From positions 1 through 50,015 of the forward strand of contig CALFPO010000058.1 in the NCBI GenBank assembly GCA_937919165.1: 50,015 nt of DNA. The letters are read 5' to 3'. The DNA is from an uncultured Bacillota bacterium (lineage in GTDB: Bacteria > Bacillota_I > Bacilli_A > Erysipelotrichales > Erysipelotrichaceae). A program made the translations under genes and the position numbers. A model generated the notes under the pieces. The model saw only the letters and a program-made list of their open reading frames with translations. It did not search any database and was not told the origin of the DNA. Below are positions 1-8,125 of the stretch, piece by piece (the stretch's first letter is position 1; each line of letters starts with the position of its first letter).

Positions 1-1
1 T

Positions 2-691
2 GCAGAGTATTCCAAGCAGCAGCTATATGAAGCCACAAAATTCTATCTGGAAAGAGCTGAAGAATATGCAGCAATGATTCCTAGAGATGGCAGCCATGCC
101 ATAAGACAAGACTTCTATGAGCTGGCAAGGCTGGCACCGAACGGATACAAAAAGCTTGAAGACAGATATCCCGTCTTCAAGGGAAACGATGTGCCAGTCA
201 AGAATGTATCTTTGATCGGAAAGGAAATGCTGAAGAACGATATCGTCGGCATCTTCATGCCATTAAGCGCCGAAGCGGGAATATCGATCGAAGATGCCGT
301 TGTCCCTATGTGCTTTGACATGTGCCATGAGCTTGCCCATAGGCTCTGCATTGCCAGTGAACAGGAAGCAAACTTCTGTGCCTTTCTTTCCTGCATCAGC
401 AACGATGATGTAAGGTTCATCTATAGCGGCTACTATAAGGCCTATACCTATTGTTTCTCGGCACTGTATAAAGAAGACAACGAACTTGCCCTATCTTTCA
501 ATCAAAAAGATTCTCTAGTCTATATCGACAGAGTCGATACCAATGAGCACTATAGCCAATATGACTCACCAACCAAGGAATACGTCAACCAGATGAATGA
601 TGACTATCTGAAGCTCTTCTCGCAAGAGAGCGGCGTCAAGTCATATGGTGAAGTTGTCGATTATCTGATAGCTTGGCAGCTAAAGCAATGA
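2..691 (+). CDS. DUF3810-family membrane metallopeptidase-like protein, 5' partial
   Basis: The reading frame is open to the left edge (from base 2), so the start lies outside the window. An internal ATG at 74 is unlikely to be the start. The central motif CHELAH followed by EQEANFCAFLSC and then YSGYYKAY is the HExxH plus EAN signature of the DUF3810 family. In that family it looks like a zinc-metallopeptidase active site, but no substrate is established. The usual N-terminal membrane segments would be in the missing part. The 3' end overlaps the convergent repeat-protein gene by 12 bases. The family call is good; the function is unknown. Confidence 0.8.
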   Translation, partial: AEYSKQQLYEATKFYLERAEEYAAMIPRDGSHAIRQDFYELARLAPNGYKKLEDRYPVFKGNDVPVKNVSLIGKEMLKNDIVGIFMPLSAEAGISIEDAVVPMCFDMCHELAHRLCIASEQEANFCAFLSCISNDDVRFIYSGYYKAYTYCFSALYKEDNELALSFNQKDSLVYIDRVDTNEHYSQYDSPTKEYVNQMNDDYLKLFSQESGVKSYGEVVDYLIAWQLKQ

Positions 692-1033
692 AACAAGAGC
701 CAACAGCTCACGCTTTGATACATATCCATCTATTTCATATATTCTTCTTCCCGATGAATAGTCTTTGATGTAGCTTCCATCATATTCTAGCTTTCTTCTT
801 CCTGAAGAATATTCCACAAGATGGTCACCGCTAATCTCAAATAAACATCTTCCATTCGAATAGTCCTTGATGTAGTTTCCTTCCATCTCAAGCACTCTTC
901 TTCCGCTTCTGTAATCAGATATATAATTGCCATCAATGATGTATCTGCGCGAGCCTGTTGCGTAGTCTTTCAGATATCCGCCATCTATCTCAGCTATCCG
1001 ACGTCCATTGCTGTAATCAATTATGTATGCCAT
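680..1033 (-). CDS. Six-repeat beta-rich protein (DYSSGRR-type 17-residue repeats)
   Basis: A 117-residue protein built almost wholly of six tandem 17-residue repeats (residues 1-18, 19-35, 36-52, 53-69, 70-86, 87-103). Each has the form xYIkDYsSGRRixEIDG. A 14-residue hydrophobic tail follows. Each unit should make one beta hairpin with a turn at the SGR or NGR, so the whole is probably a small closed beta sheet. This resembles proteins called 4-fold beta flower, but here there are six units. There is no signal peptide or membrane segment. A modest AGG lies about 10 bases before the ATG. It converges on and slightly overlaps the DUF3810 gene. No function can be assigned. Confidence 0.7.
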   Translation of the reverse strand: MAYIIDYSNGRRIAEIDGGYLKDYATGSRRYIIDGNYISDYRSGRRVLEMEGNYIKDYSNGRCLFEISGDHLVEYSSGRRKLEYDGSYIKDYSSGRRIYEIDGYVSKRELLALVSLL

Positions 1034-1093
1034 TCACTTACCTATTATTATCTATAATTGTACATTTGCTATAATTTGTTTAGGAGAATTCTT

Positions 1094-2500
1094 ATGAAAA
1101 AACAAGATAATAACTATATTGCAACCAAACAGGAACACATCACCTATGATGTATTCTGGTTTGGCCAGAACCTTCTTTGGGGCTATGCGGGTTTCTTGGC
1201 GTCATATCTGACCATGGGCTTAGGAATCGATGCTGCAACAGCCGCAGCCGTCATGCTGGCACCTCAGGTGTGGGATGCCGTCAACGATACGCTGTTTGGC
1301 TATGTCGTAGACAGGTTCCGTTTCAAGAACGGTCAGCAGTTCATGCCTTGGATCAAGATCGGCGTCTTCGGCATTGGCATGATATCGATACTGATGTTCT
1401 CGATTCCTGTCAATCTTGAGCAGCGCTACAAGATAATCTGGTTTGTGCTTGCCTACATCCTGTTCGATGCCCTGTATACATTCCTGGATGCGCCAGCCTT
1501 TGCGATGTCGACCGTCATGACCGACAACATTCAGGAAAGGACAGCCTTCATTTCCGGCAACAAGCTCTTTGCGATGCTGGGTGGCGTAGTCGCTACCGTG
1601 CTTATCGGTACCGTTACCGATAAGGTTGGCTGGACTATCGGTGCCATCATCTTCTGTGGCCTTGGCTGCCTATTGATGATCCCTTATCTTTTCTGTGGCA
1701 AGGAAAGAAGAAAGCAAAGCGATGATGACAAAGAAGAACAGTTTACTTTCAAGCAGATGTTTGCCTATCTCAAGGCCAATAATCAGCTCTTTGTCTGCCT
1801 GTTTGCGTTCATCATCTTCGGCATGACCGCCTTTGAATCAGCCATGTCGCTATATGTCGCCAGCGTATGCTTCGGCGATCTTTCCAAGCAGCTTTATCTG
1901 ACAGCTTGCGCTGCCTTGCCGGTAATCCTCGTATCAGCGATCCTGCCATCTCTGGCAAAGAAATTCGACAAGCTCTATCTGCTTATCATTTCCTTGGCTT
2001 TCTCGGCTATCGTATCGATTGTTGCTCTGTTTGTGGGATATGACAACTTCATAGTTGCCTTGATCATGATTGCCCTTAAATGTGTAGGCCTTGCCAGCTG
2101 GCAGGTAATCATATACATGCTGGTAGCCGATACCACCGAATATGGTACATACAAATCAGGAACCAGAGCTACCGGCATTTCCTTCTCTTTGCAGACATTC
2201 ATCTCCAAGCTCAAGAATGCCTTCGTCAACTCGTTCATGCTGCTGTGCATCTCATGGACAGGATATATAGCTGAAGCAGAAACTCAGGCTGTGCAGGTTG
2301 CCGACAATATGTGGAAGGTATTCTTGCTTGTTCCAACGATCGGCTATATTGTAGGCATCATCGTTCTGCTTCTTTTCTACAAGCTACGCGATCCTGATGT
2401 CCAGATCATGGCAAAATACAACAACAAGGAAATCTCTTTTGAGGAGGCCAACGCCAAACTAGGCGAGAAGTTCGGCACTCCATACAGAAAGGATGCTTAA
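1094..2500 (+). CDS. GPH-family sugar:cation symporter (MFS)
   Basis: A 468-residue membrane protein with about 12 hydrophobic segments and the glycoside-pentoside-hexuronide symporter layout. The N-terminal YDVFWFGQNLLWGYAG, the VWDAVNDTLFGYVVDR loop after helix 2 (the family D-x2-D signature) and the late ADTTEYGTYKSGTRATG motif all fit. The start at 1094 is chosen over an upstream ATG at 1058 because AGGAG sits 7 bases before it. The PIG-L deacetylase starts one base after its stop, so the pair is one operon. The likely role is cation-driven uptake of a glycoside, possibly an N-acetylated sugar given the neighbour. The exact substrate is unknown. Confidence 0.85.
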   Translation: MKKQDNNYIATKQEHITYDVFWFGQNLLWGYAGFLASYLTMGLGIDAATAAAVMLAPQVWDAVNDTLFGYVVDRFRFKNGQQFMPWIKIGVFGIGMISILMFSIPVNLEQRYKIIWFVLAYILFDALYTFLDAPAFAMSTVMTDNIQERTAFISGNKLFAMLGGVVATVLIGTVTDKVGWTIGAIIFCGLGCLLMIPYLFCGKERRKQSDDDKEEQFTFKQMFAYLKANNQLFVCLFAFIIFGMTAFESAMSLYVASVCFGDLSKQLYLTACAALPVILVSAILPSLAKKFDKLYLLIISLAFSAIVSIVALFVGYDNFIVALIMIALKCVGLASWQVIIYMLVADTTEYGTYKSGTRATGISFSLQTFISKLKNAFVNSFMLLCISWTGYIAEAETQAVQVADNMWKVFLLVPTIGYIVGIIVLLLFYKLRDPDVQIMAKYNNKEISFEEANAKLGEKFGTPYRKDA

Positions 2501-2501
2501 G

Positions 2502-3275
2502 ATGAATCTAGATGAAATAATCAGAACCTATGGTGCCATACCTGATCTGACAAGCTTCAAGAGACCATTGTTTGTTGGTCCGCATCCTGATGATATCGAG
2601 TTTGGTTGCGGAGGACTGATATCCCGTTTCAAGGAACTTGGTACACCTGTAACGTACTGCATCGTAACCGATGGCGCTGCCGGAAGCAATGATCCAGCCA
2701 TCACTCCAGAGATGATGAAACAGACACGCAAAAAGGAGTCTCTGAATGCCGCAGCATTCATGAATGTATCGAACGTCGAAATGCTCGAACTTGAGGATGG
2801 CGGAGATTATGAGGTCAGCGATGTCATAAGAAAACTGGCTCCGGTTGTGCTTAGATGCAGTCCTGACATCATCTTTGCGCCTGATGCTAGACTGAAGACT
2901 GAATGCCATCCCGATCATCTCAAGACCGGAGAAGCCGCAAGACGCGTAACCCAGCTTGTATCCCATCCCGAATCGCTAAGAAGACATAAGGTCGATATCA
3001 AAGGAATAGAGACATTCCCTAGCAACATCACCCTAGCCTTCTACTTCAGCGACGATTCCAATACATTGCTTCAAATCAGCGAAAGCAATCTTGGCGACAA
3101 GATTCAGGCATTGATGCTTCATGAATCGCAGATGCAGGATAGCTCAACCGAACTGCTGCTGAACTACTTCAAGCTCAAGGCCCTCAAGCTAGGCAATGGC
3201 CAGGGACTTGCGGAAGACTATCAGGTACTTGTCCCACTTACTCAGCATGTCTATGCTGAAGGCATCCACTACTAA
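2502..3275 (+). CDS. PIG-L/LmbE-family N-acetylglucosaminyl-type deacetylase
   Basis: A 257-residue cytoplasmic protein. The early GPHPDDIEFGCGG motif (the HPDD zinc site) and the later CHPDHLKTGEA (the second metal histidine) define the PIG-L/LmbE/BshB family of zinc deacetylases acting on N-acetylglucosamine conjugates. TDGAAGS follows the first strand, as in the family. The start at 2502 has AAAGGA 8 bases upstream; an ATG at 2493 overlapping the symporter is less well placed. Coupling to the GPH symporter suggests it deacetylates an imported amino-sugar glycoside. A bacillithiol-type role (BshB) is possible, but no bshA or bshC is nearby. Confidence 0.82.
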   Translation: MNLDEIIRTYGAIPDLTSFKRPLFVGPHPDDIEFGCGGLISRFKELGTPVTYCIVTDGAAGSNDPAITPEMMKQTRKKESLNAAAFMNVSNVEMLELEDGGDYEVSDVIRKLAPVVLRCSPDIIFAPDARLKTECHPDHLKTGEAARRVTQLVSHPESLRRHKVDIKGIETFPSNITLAFYFSDDSNTLLQISESNLGDKIQALMLHESQMQDSSTELLLNYFKLKALKLGNGQGLAEDYQVLVPLTQHVYAEGIHY

Positions 3276-3276
3276 A

Positions 3277-3300
3277 AAGGAAGAATATTCATTCTTCCTT
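3277..3300. terminator. Intrinsic terminator between convergent PIG-L and vsr genes
   Basis: A perfect 10-base-pair hairpin AAGGAAGAAT / ATTCTTCCTT with an ATTC loop. On the minus strand it is followed by a run of five T, so it should stop vsr transcription. It covers the last codons and stop of vsr and lies right after the PIG-L stop. Confidence 0.75.
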
Positions 3301-3717
3301 AGTTGATTCATATCCAAGCTCCGCAAGGAGCTTTTTCATTCGCCTGTCGAAATCCTTCTTCAGCTCACATTCCCAAACAACGATTACCTTGTATCCCAGC
3401 TTCTTCAGCTGCTTCTTGTGCAGCTTGTCGTTTTCGATATTGCGGCTGAACTTCTTTTCCCAGTATTCGATGTTCGATTTTGGGGTGGTTGCATATCTGC
3501 AACCCTTATGATGATGCCAGAAACAGCCGTTGATGAAGATGACGGTCATATGCTTTGGAAGCACGATGTCAGGAGTGCCAGGAAGGCTTCTGACGTTCTT
3601 GCGGAAACGATAGCCAAGGCGAAAGAGATAGCTTCTGACCTTGACTTCGATCGAAGTATCCTTGCCTCTGATATGAGACATGACCATTGAACGCTGCGCT
3701 TTCGTTATCCTATCCAC
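3289..3717 (-). CDS. vsr: Very short patch repair endonuclease Vsr
   Basis: A 142-residue nuclease that nicks 5' of T in T:G mismatches made by deamination of 5-methylcytosine. All key residues are visible: MSHIRGKDT near the N terminus, PGTPDIVL with catalytic Asp50, CFWHHHKGC (Cys65, His68, His70, Cys73, catalytic and zinc positions), the RNIENDKL aspartate and VWEC with the last zinc cysteine. The start is a GTG six bases after a TATAAT box with no ribosome site, which suggests a leaderless mRNA. No cytosine methyltransferase is in the window, so its partner must be elsewhere or lost. The family assignment is near certain. Confidence 0.95.
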   Translation of the reverse strand: MDRITKAQRSMVMSHIRGKDTSIEVKVRSYLFRLGYRFRKNVRSLPGTPDIVLPKHMTVIFINGCFWHHHKGCRYATTPKSNIEYWEKKFSRNIENDKLHKKQLKKLGYKVIVVWECELKKDFDRRMKKLLAELGYESTKEE

Positions 3718-3750
3718 AACTACATTATATGCCCAGATTATCGGGCATAT
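3718..3750 (-). promoter_or_regulatory. vsr promoter with inverted repeat in the spacer
   Basis: Reading the minus strand, TATAAT (3729-3724) is followed by six bases and then the GTG of vsr. Just upstream, ATATGCCC and GGGCATAT (3727-3734 and 3743-3750) form an 8-base inverted repeat with an 8-base gap. It overlaps the -10 box and the spacer, where a repressor could sit. I see no good -35 box. Confidence 0.5.
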
Positions 3751-3761
3751 ATGCGCAACAG

Positions 3762-3783
3762 AAAACCTGTCTTTCGACAGGCT
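3762..3783 (-). terminator. Terminator of the nfnA-nfnB-nadK operon
   Basis: On the minus strand, CCTGTC-GAAA-GACAGG is followed by TTTTCTGTT, directly after the NAD kinase stop. A GAAA tetraloop caps the stem. Confidence 0.75.
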
Positions 3784-4537
3784 ATATCACAAGCTTTAGC
3801 TTACGCTCATGTTTTCTGATTCTTGCTTCATTGTTCAGTTCGCCGAGATACACGCCATCACAGTAGATGTCGATCGGATCGTCTGGACGCATGTTGAAGA
3901 CAGTTATGTCCGTATCGTTGCGGAATACACGGGAATACTTCTCTTCTCCGCATGGACAGATCGGTGTTATGATGTTTGCTTCAAGGCTGCAGTCAAGCAC
4001 GCAAGATGATGCAGAAGCATTGTATGCTGTCGAGCCGGTTGCGCTTGATACGATGACGCCGCTGGCATGATAGCTTAGCTTCTTTTCTCCTGCAGCGAAT
4101 CCGGCAACGATTGTCTGTCCGGCATTGCGGCTTGAGAAGATGTAGTCATTGATGGCTATGGTGCTGTTTCCTTCATATTCCATCTGCAGGACATCACGCA
4201 ATGAGACATTCATATTCTCGAAAGGATTGGATGTTGAGTTCATGATATCCTCAATCGAGAACTTGCAGAGGTATCCAGCCCTTCCGGCATTGATGCCGAC
4301 AATCGGCAGATCATGCTCAAGAGCCAGCTTTCCTGACTTCAGCAAGGTTCCGTCGCCGCCGATAGAGATGATGAAATCGGCATCATCGACGGTCAGATCG
4401 CTGGCACCGAAAAACTTCTCATCTTCCTTGGCGAAGATCAGGTTCACATGCTGATCATTGATCAGCTTGTCCACAACCTTTCTGGCTATGGAATAGTATC
4501 TTTCTTTAGATAGATTTATACAGAGGTATGCGTTCAT
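3782..4537 (-). CDS. nadK: NAD kinase
   Basis: A 251-residue cytoplasmic enzyme that phosphorylates NAD to NADP. The GGDGTLLKSG motif (ATP/NAD binding), the NAGRAGYLCKF motif and ATGSTAYNASA are all present. The length fits bacterial NAD kinases. It starts two bases after the stop of the NfnB-like gene with no separate promoter, so it is the third gene of that operon. Having the NADP-making enzyme with a transhydrogenase-type NADPH producer suggests joint control of NADP(H) supply. No clear ribosome site precedes the ATG, so translation is probably coupled to the gene before. Confidence 0.93.
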   Translation of the reverse strand: MNAYLCINLSKERYYSIARKVVDKLINDQHVNLIFAKEDEKFFGASDLTVDDADFIISIGGDGTLLKSGKLALEHDLPIVGINAGRAGYLCKFSIEDIMNSTSNPFENMNVSLRDVLQMEYEGNSTIAINDYIFSSRNAGQTIVAGFAAGEKKLSYHASGVIVSSATGSTAYNASASSCVLDCSLEANIITPICPCGEEKYSRVFRNDTDITVFNMRPDDPIDIYCDGVYLGELNNEARIRKHERKLKLVI

Positions 4538-4539
4538 AG

Positions 4540-5949
4540 TTATTTGTTTGTCAGATAATCATCGATAGATTTGGCAGCCAGTTTACCAGCTCCCATGGCA
4601 GATATTACGGTAGCGGCACCTGTTACGGCATCGCCTCCGGCATAGACAGCCTCTCTAGAGGTAAGGCCATCTTCATTGACGATGATGCCTCCGTGAGAAT
4701 TGATCTCAAGTCCAGGCGTCGTATCCTTGATGAGCGGATTTGGACTTGTTCCGATGGCCATGATGACAGTATCGACATCAAGCACAAATTCGCTTCCTTC
4801 AACCGGAACAGGCCTTCTGCGTCCTCTTTCATCCGGTTCACCAAGCTCCATTCTGATGCACTTGATGCCGGTTACGAAACCATTTCTAGGGTCGCGAGGA
4901 TCTTCAGGATTATTATGGCCCAATACTTCGACAGGGTTGTTCAGCAGCCTGAAATCAACGCCCTCTTCCTGAGCGTGCTCAACTTCCTCTTTTCTGGCAG
5001 GAAGTTCATTCATAGAACGGCGATATACGATATAGACATGTTCAGCGCCAAGCCTCAAGGCTGTTCTGGCTGCATCCATTGCGACATTTCCGCCACCTAC
5101 CACCGCAACATTTCCGCCCTTCATTATTGGAGTAACCGGATTGTCCTTATAGGCCTTCATGAGATTTGATCTGGTCAGGAATTCATTGGCTGAATAGACG
5201 CCTTTCAAAGATTCGCCAGGAATGTTCATGAAGTTAGGCAAGCCAGCGCCTGAACCGACGAATATGGCTTCATAGCCCATCTCGAAGAGTTCATCGATGG
5301 TTAGAGTCTTGCCGATGACGACATTTGTCTCAATATCGACGCCAAGCTTCTTCAGGGTATCGACTTCTTTGGCGACAATCGACTTAGGCAACCTGAATTC
5401 AGGTATGCCATATACCAGTACGCCGCCAGCTGTATGCAGAGCCTCGAAGATGCTTACCTTGTAGCCCTTCTTGGCTAGATCACCCGCACAGGTCAATCCG
5501 CTAGGACCTGAACCGACAACCGCCACCTTATGGCCGTTGTCTTCTGGCTTGGTTGGATCAGCATCGACATTGGCGTTATGATAGTCAGCCACAAAGCGCT
5601 CAAGTCTTCCGATGCCGACTGGCTCAAACTTGATGCCCAGCGTGCATTTGCCCTCACACTGGTTCTCTTGCGGACATACTCTGCCGCATACGGCAGGCAA
5701 TGATGATGTCCTATTTATTATCTGATAGGCTCCTTCAAAGTCGCCTTCCTTGACACGCGAAATGAATGATGGGATATCGATATTGACTGGGCATCCTTCG
5801 ATGCAAGGATGGTTTACGCAATTGAGGCATCTGCTTGCTTCCTCAAGAGCTGTCTGTTCATCATAGCCTAAAGCTACCTCATTGAAATTCCTTGCCCTGA
5901 CTTCAGGATCCTGAAGGGGCATGGCATGCTTATTGGGATTGATAGGCAT
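4540..5949 (-). CDS. nfnB: NfnB/SudA/GltD-like NADPH oxidoreductase large subunit (copy 1)
   Basis: A 469-residue flavoprotein with an N-terminal double [4Fe-4S] module (CLNCVNHPCIEGCP and CGRVCPQENQCEGKC, residues about 40-105). Two Rossmann domains follow: GSGPSGLTCAGDLAKKG for FAD and VVGGGNVAMDAARTALRLGAEHV for NADPH. GTSPNPL and the GDAVTGAATVISAMGAGK end motif are present. It belongs to the family often labelled glutamate synthase small subunit. The gene immediately upstream encodes the NfnA-type partner, so the NADH-dependent ferredoxin:NADP oxidoreductase (Nfn) or sulfide dehydrogenase reading fits better. No GltB large subunit is nearby. One base separates it from nfnA, and GGAGG precedes the start. 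Confidence 0.88.
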   Translation of the reverse strand: MPINPNKHAMPLQDPEVRARNFNEVALGYDEQTALEEASRCLNCVNHPCIEGCPVNIDIPSFISRVKEGDFEGAYQIINRTSSLPAVCGRVCPQENQCEGKCTLGIKFEPVGIGRLERFVADYHNANVDADPTKPEDNGHKVAVVGSGPSGLTCAGDLAKKGYKVSIFEALHTAGGVLVYGIPEFRLPKSIVAKEVDTLKKLGVDIETNVVIGKTLTIDELFEMGYEAIFVGSGAGLPNFMNIPGESLKGVYSANEFLTRSNLMKAYKDNPVTPIMKGGNVAVVGGGNVAMDAARTALRLGAEHVYIVYRRSMNELPARKEEVEHAQEEGVDFRLLNNPVEVLGHNNPEDPRDPRNGFVTGIKCIRMELGEPDERGRRRPVPVEGSEFVLDVDTVIMAIGTSPNPLIKDTTPGLEINSHGGIIVNEDGLTSREAVYAGGDAVTGAATVISAMGAGKLAAKSIDDYLTNK

Positions 5950-5950
5950 A

Positions 5951-6805
5951 TTACGCGACCTCCTTGTTCAAAAGATTGCATGTCTCCTCATAGGCATGAC
6001 GCTCGAATTCAGCATACATTCTGCCTCTAGACATTGCTTCATCGAAATCTACCTCGTAGCCGTTGAAGTCCGGTCCATCGACACAGGCAAACTTCGTTAC
6101 CTTCTTGCCATCGACATTGAGCGTCAGACGGCAGCCTCCGCACATGCCTGTTCCATCGATCATGATCGGATTCATGGATACGGTGCATGGCACAGAGAAT
6201 TCCTTACAGGTATTGGTCACAAACTTCATCATGATGACTGGACCGATAGTGATGACCTCATCGAAGGTCTCACCCTGTTCAAGAAGTCTCTTGAGCGGAA
6301 CAGTAACATTGGCCTTTTCGCCATATGATCCATCATCGGTCGTGACGATGAGATTGTCGCTACACTTTTTGAATTCATCTTCCAGAATCAGGATATCCTT
6401 GTTTCTGAAACCGATGACTGAGGTAACCTTACTTCCTTGCTCATGCAAAGCTTCAGCTATAGGCAAAGCGATGGCACAGCCTACGCCACCGCCAACGATG
6501 CAGACGTTCTTCTTGCCTTCGATGTCGGTTGGCTTTCCTAGAGGTCCGACAAAATCCGAGATATATTCGCCTTCCTCTTTGGCATCCAGCAGTTTGGTTG
6601 TTGCGCCGACAATCTGGAAGATGATCCTTACGGCATCGTTTTCCTTATCTACGCCAGCGACGGTCAAAGGGATTCTTTCTCCTTCTTCATCAACTCTTAA
6701 GATGATGAACTGTCCTGGCTTGGCCTTCTGGGCAACAAGCCTAGACTCGATCTCCATCAGCGTCACTGTGCTGTTCAGCTTCTTTTTCTTTACGATCTTG
6801 TACAT
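5951..6805 (-). CDS. nfnA: NfnA/SudB-like FAD/NAD- and [2Fe-2S]-binding subunit (copy 1)
   Basis: A 284-residue protein of the ferredoxin-NADP reductase/PyrK type. Residues 1-95 form a flavin-binding barrel (KPGQFIILRVDEEGERIPLTVAG). The NAD domain starts at CIVGGGVGCAIALPIAEALHEQG. The C terminus has an iron-sulfur cluster motif, MCGGCRLTLNVDG then KFACVDGPDF. Together with the downstream gene it should form the two-subunit complex that makes NADPH from NADH and reduced ferredoxin. AGGAG lies upstream of the ATG. A second copy of the pair is at 27537-29790, and one patch of this gene is almost identical in DNA to that copy. Confidence 0.88.
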   Translation of the reverse strand: MYKIVKKKKLNSTVTLMEIESRLVAQKAKPGQFIILRVDEEGERIPLTVAGVDKENDAVRIIFQIVGATTKLLDAKEEGEYISDFVGPLGKPTDIEGKKNVCIVGGGVGCAIALPIAEALHEQGSKVTSVIGFRNKDILILEDEFKKCSDNLIVTTDDGSYGEKANVTVPLKRLLEQGETFDEVITIGPVIMMKFVTNTCKEFSVPCTVSMNPIMIDGTGMCGGCRLTLNVDGKKVTKFACVDGPDFNGYEVDFDEAMSRGRMYAEFERHAYEETCNLLNKEVA

Positions 6806-6865
6806 AAGTTGGTCTCCTATAATCTAATATACTCTATATAAGAATGACGATTGATTCGTTCTTCT

Positions 6866-8125
6866 TCACTTTTCATATAGCTTCTTCAGATCTGATGTGC
6901 GTCTGTTTTTCTTTAGTTCATCGTAGATCTGCTTAAGCTGCTGCTCATAGCGATTGGGGTTGAAGGATGGAAACAGATCAAGATCTTTGATCTCATCCGG
7001 CAGATACTGGATCTTGTGGAAGCAATCATAGCGGTCATAGTCGTACTGTTCATCCTTGGCTAAGCCAACAGGCGACATCTTCAGATACTTTGGCATGTCG
7101 TATGGTTTGGTCTGGGCAAGTTCGCTGGCCTTCTTCATCGCATCGACGCCTGTCCTTGACTTAGGCGACAGGCAAAGGTCAATTATATGGATGCCTAGCG
7201 GAATGATGGCTTCTGGGAATCCGACATGTTCAGCAGCCATGCAGACATTATAGGTTCTGGCTGCCAAAGCTGGATTAGCCAAACCGACCTCTTCATAGGC
7301 AATCACAAGAAGCCTTCTTTCGATTGCTTCGACATCGCCTGATTCTATCAATAATCCTAGATAGTATAGAGCGGCATTTGGATCAGAACCTCTGATCGAT
7401 TTCTGCAAGGCCGAAAGCAGATCGTAATGTCCATCTTCTGAACCAAAAGAACGCTGATTGACATTACGGCAATTCTCTTCGACTGTATCCTTGTCGATAT
7501 GATGATCCTTGGATATGATGGCCGACAGTTCAAGAATGTTCAGCGCCCATCTGATATCGCCATTGACGGTATCGGCAATGAGCTTCTTGGCATCATCATC
7601 TATCGTATATTCGCCCTTCAGTCCTTCTTCGCTTGCAAGGGCATGATCTATGCCCTGCATCACATCTTCATTGGTGAGTGGCTCTAGTTCGAAGAGATGA
7701 CATCTTGATCTGATGGCTGGATTTATGGAGTGGTAAGGATTGGCGGTTGTCGCACCCAGAAGGATGATCGAACCGTCTTCGATATGCGGAAGCAGAAGAT
7801 CCTGCTTATCCTTGTTCAGCCTATGGACCTCATCGCAGATCATGATAAGCTGTCCCGTCATCTTCGCTTCCAGGAAGATCGCATCAAGGTCCTTCTTGTT
7901 GCCGGTGACGGCATTGAAAAGGCGATATGGCTTGCCTAATTCATTGGCGATTACCTTTGATAGGGTTGTCTTGCCAGTGCCGGGTGGACCAAAGAAGATG
8001 CAAGAAAAGATGGTATCATTCTCCAGGCATTTCCTGATGACGCCATCTTTGCCGACAAGTTTCTTCTGTCCCAGTATCTCATCAAGAGATTCCGGTCTCA
8101 TTCTAAATGCTAGGGGTTCTCTCAT
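6866..8125 (-). CDS. RarA/MgsA-like replication-associated AAA+ ATPase (paralog 1)
   Basis: A 419-residue AAA+ protein. Features in order: RPESLDEILGQ at the N terminus, Walker A GPPGTGKTT, Walker B MICDEVHRLNK, sensor 1 GATTANP and the arginine finger AIRSRCHLF. The C-terminal clamp-loader-like tetramer domain has GSDPNAALYYLGLLIESGD and VGLANPALAARTYN. RarA acts at stalled forks and single-strand DNA gaps. The window holds a second, more canonical RarA at 11153-12469, so this shorter, more divergent copy may have a separate role. Its start overlaps the end of the upstream HAD gene by 23 bases, so the two are co-transcribed. Confidence 0.85.
   Translation of the reverse strand: MREPLAFRMRPESLDEILGQKKLVGKDGVIRKCLENDTIFSCIFFGPPGTGKTTLSKVIANELGKPYRLFNAVTGNKKDLDAIFLEAKMTGQLIMICDEVHRLNKDKQDLLLPHIEDGSIILLGATTANPYHSINPAIRSRCHLFELEPLTNEDVMQGIDHALASEEGLKGEYTIDDDAKKLIADTVNGDIRWALNILELSAIISKDHHIDKDTVEENCRNVNQRSFGSEDGHYDLLSALQKSIRGSDPNAALYYLGLLIESGDVEAIERRLLVIAYEEVGLANPALAARTYNVCMAAEHVGFPEAIIPLGIHIIDLCLSPKSRTGVDAMKKASELAQTKPYDMPKYLKMSPVGLAKDEQYDYDRYDCFHKIQYLPDEIKDLDLFPSFNPNRYEQQLKQIYDELKKNRRTSDLKKLYEK

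Noticed and set aside
680..1033. Regular 51-base repeats considered as CRISPR or satellite DNA
   Set aside because: The period is an exact multiple of three, stays in one open frame and encodes a conserved protein repeat. No spacers are present.
4540..5949. Naming this gene glutamate synthase small subunit
   Set aside because: No large subunit is nearby and the partner gene is of NfnA/SudB type, so the transhydrogenase or sulfide dehydrogenase reading is better. The same holds for the copy at 27537.
6063..6827. A long open frame on the plus strand opposite nfnA, with a near-identical counterpart at 29057-29797
   Set aside because: Both are antisense shadows of conserved nfnA genes. The similarity follows from the conserved sense strand, and neither has a ribosome site or recognisable protein features.
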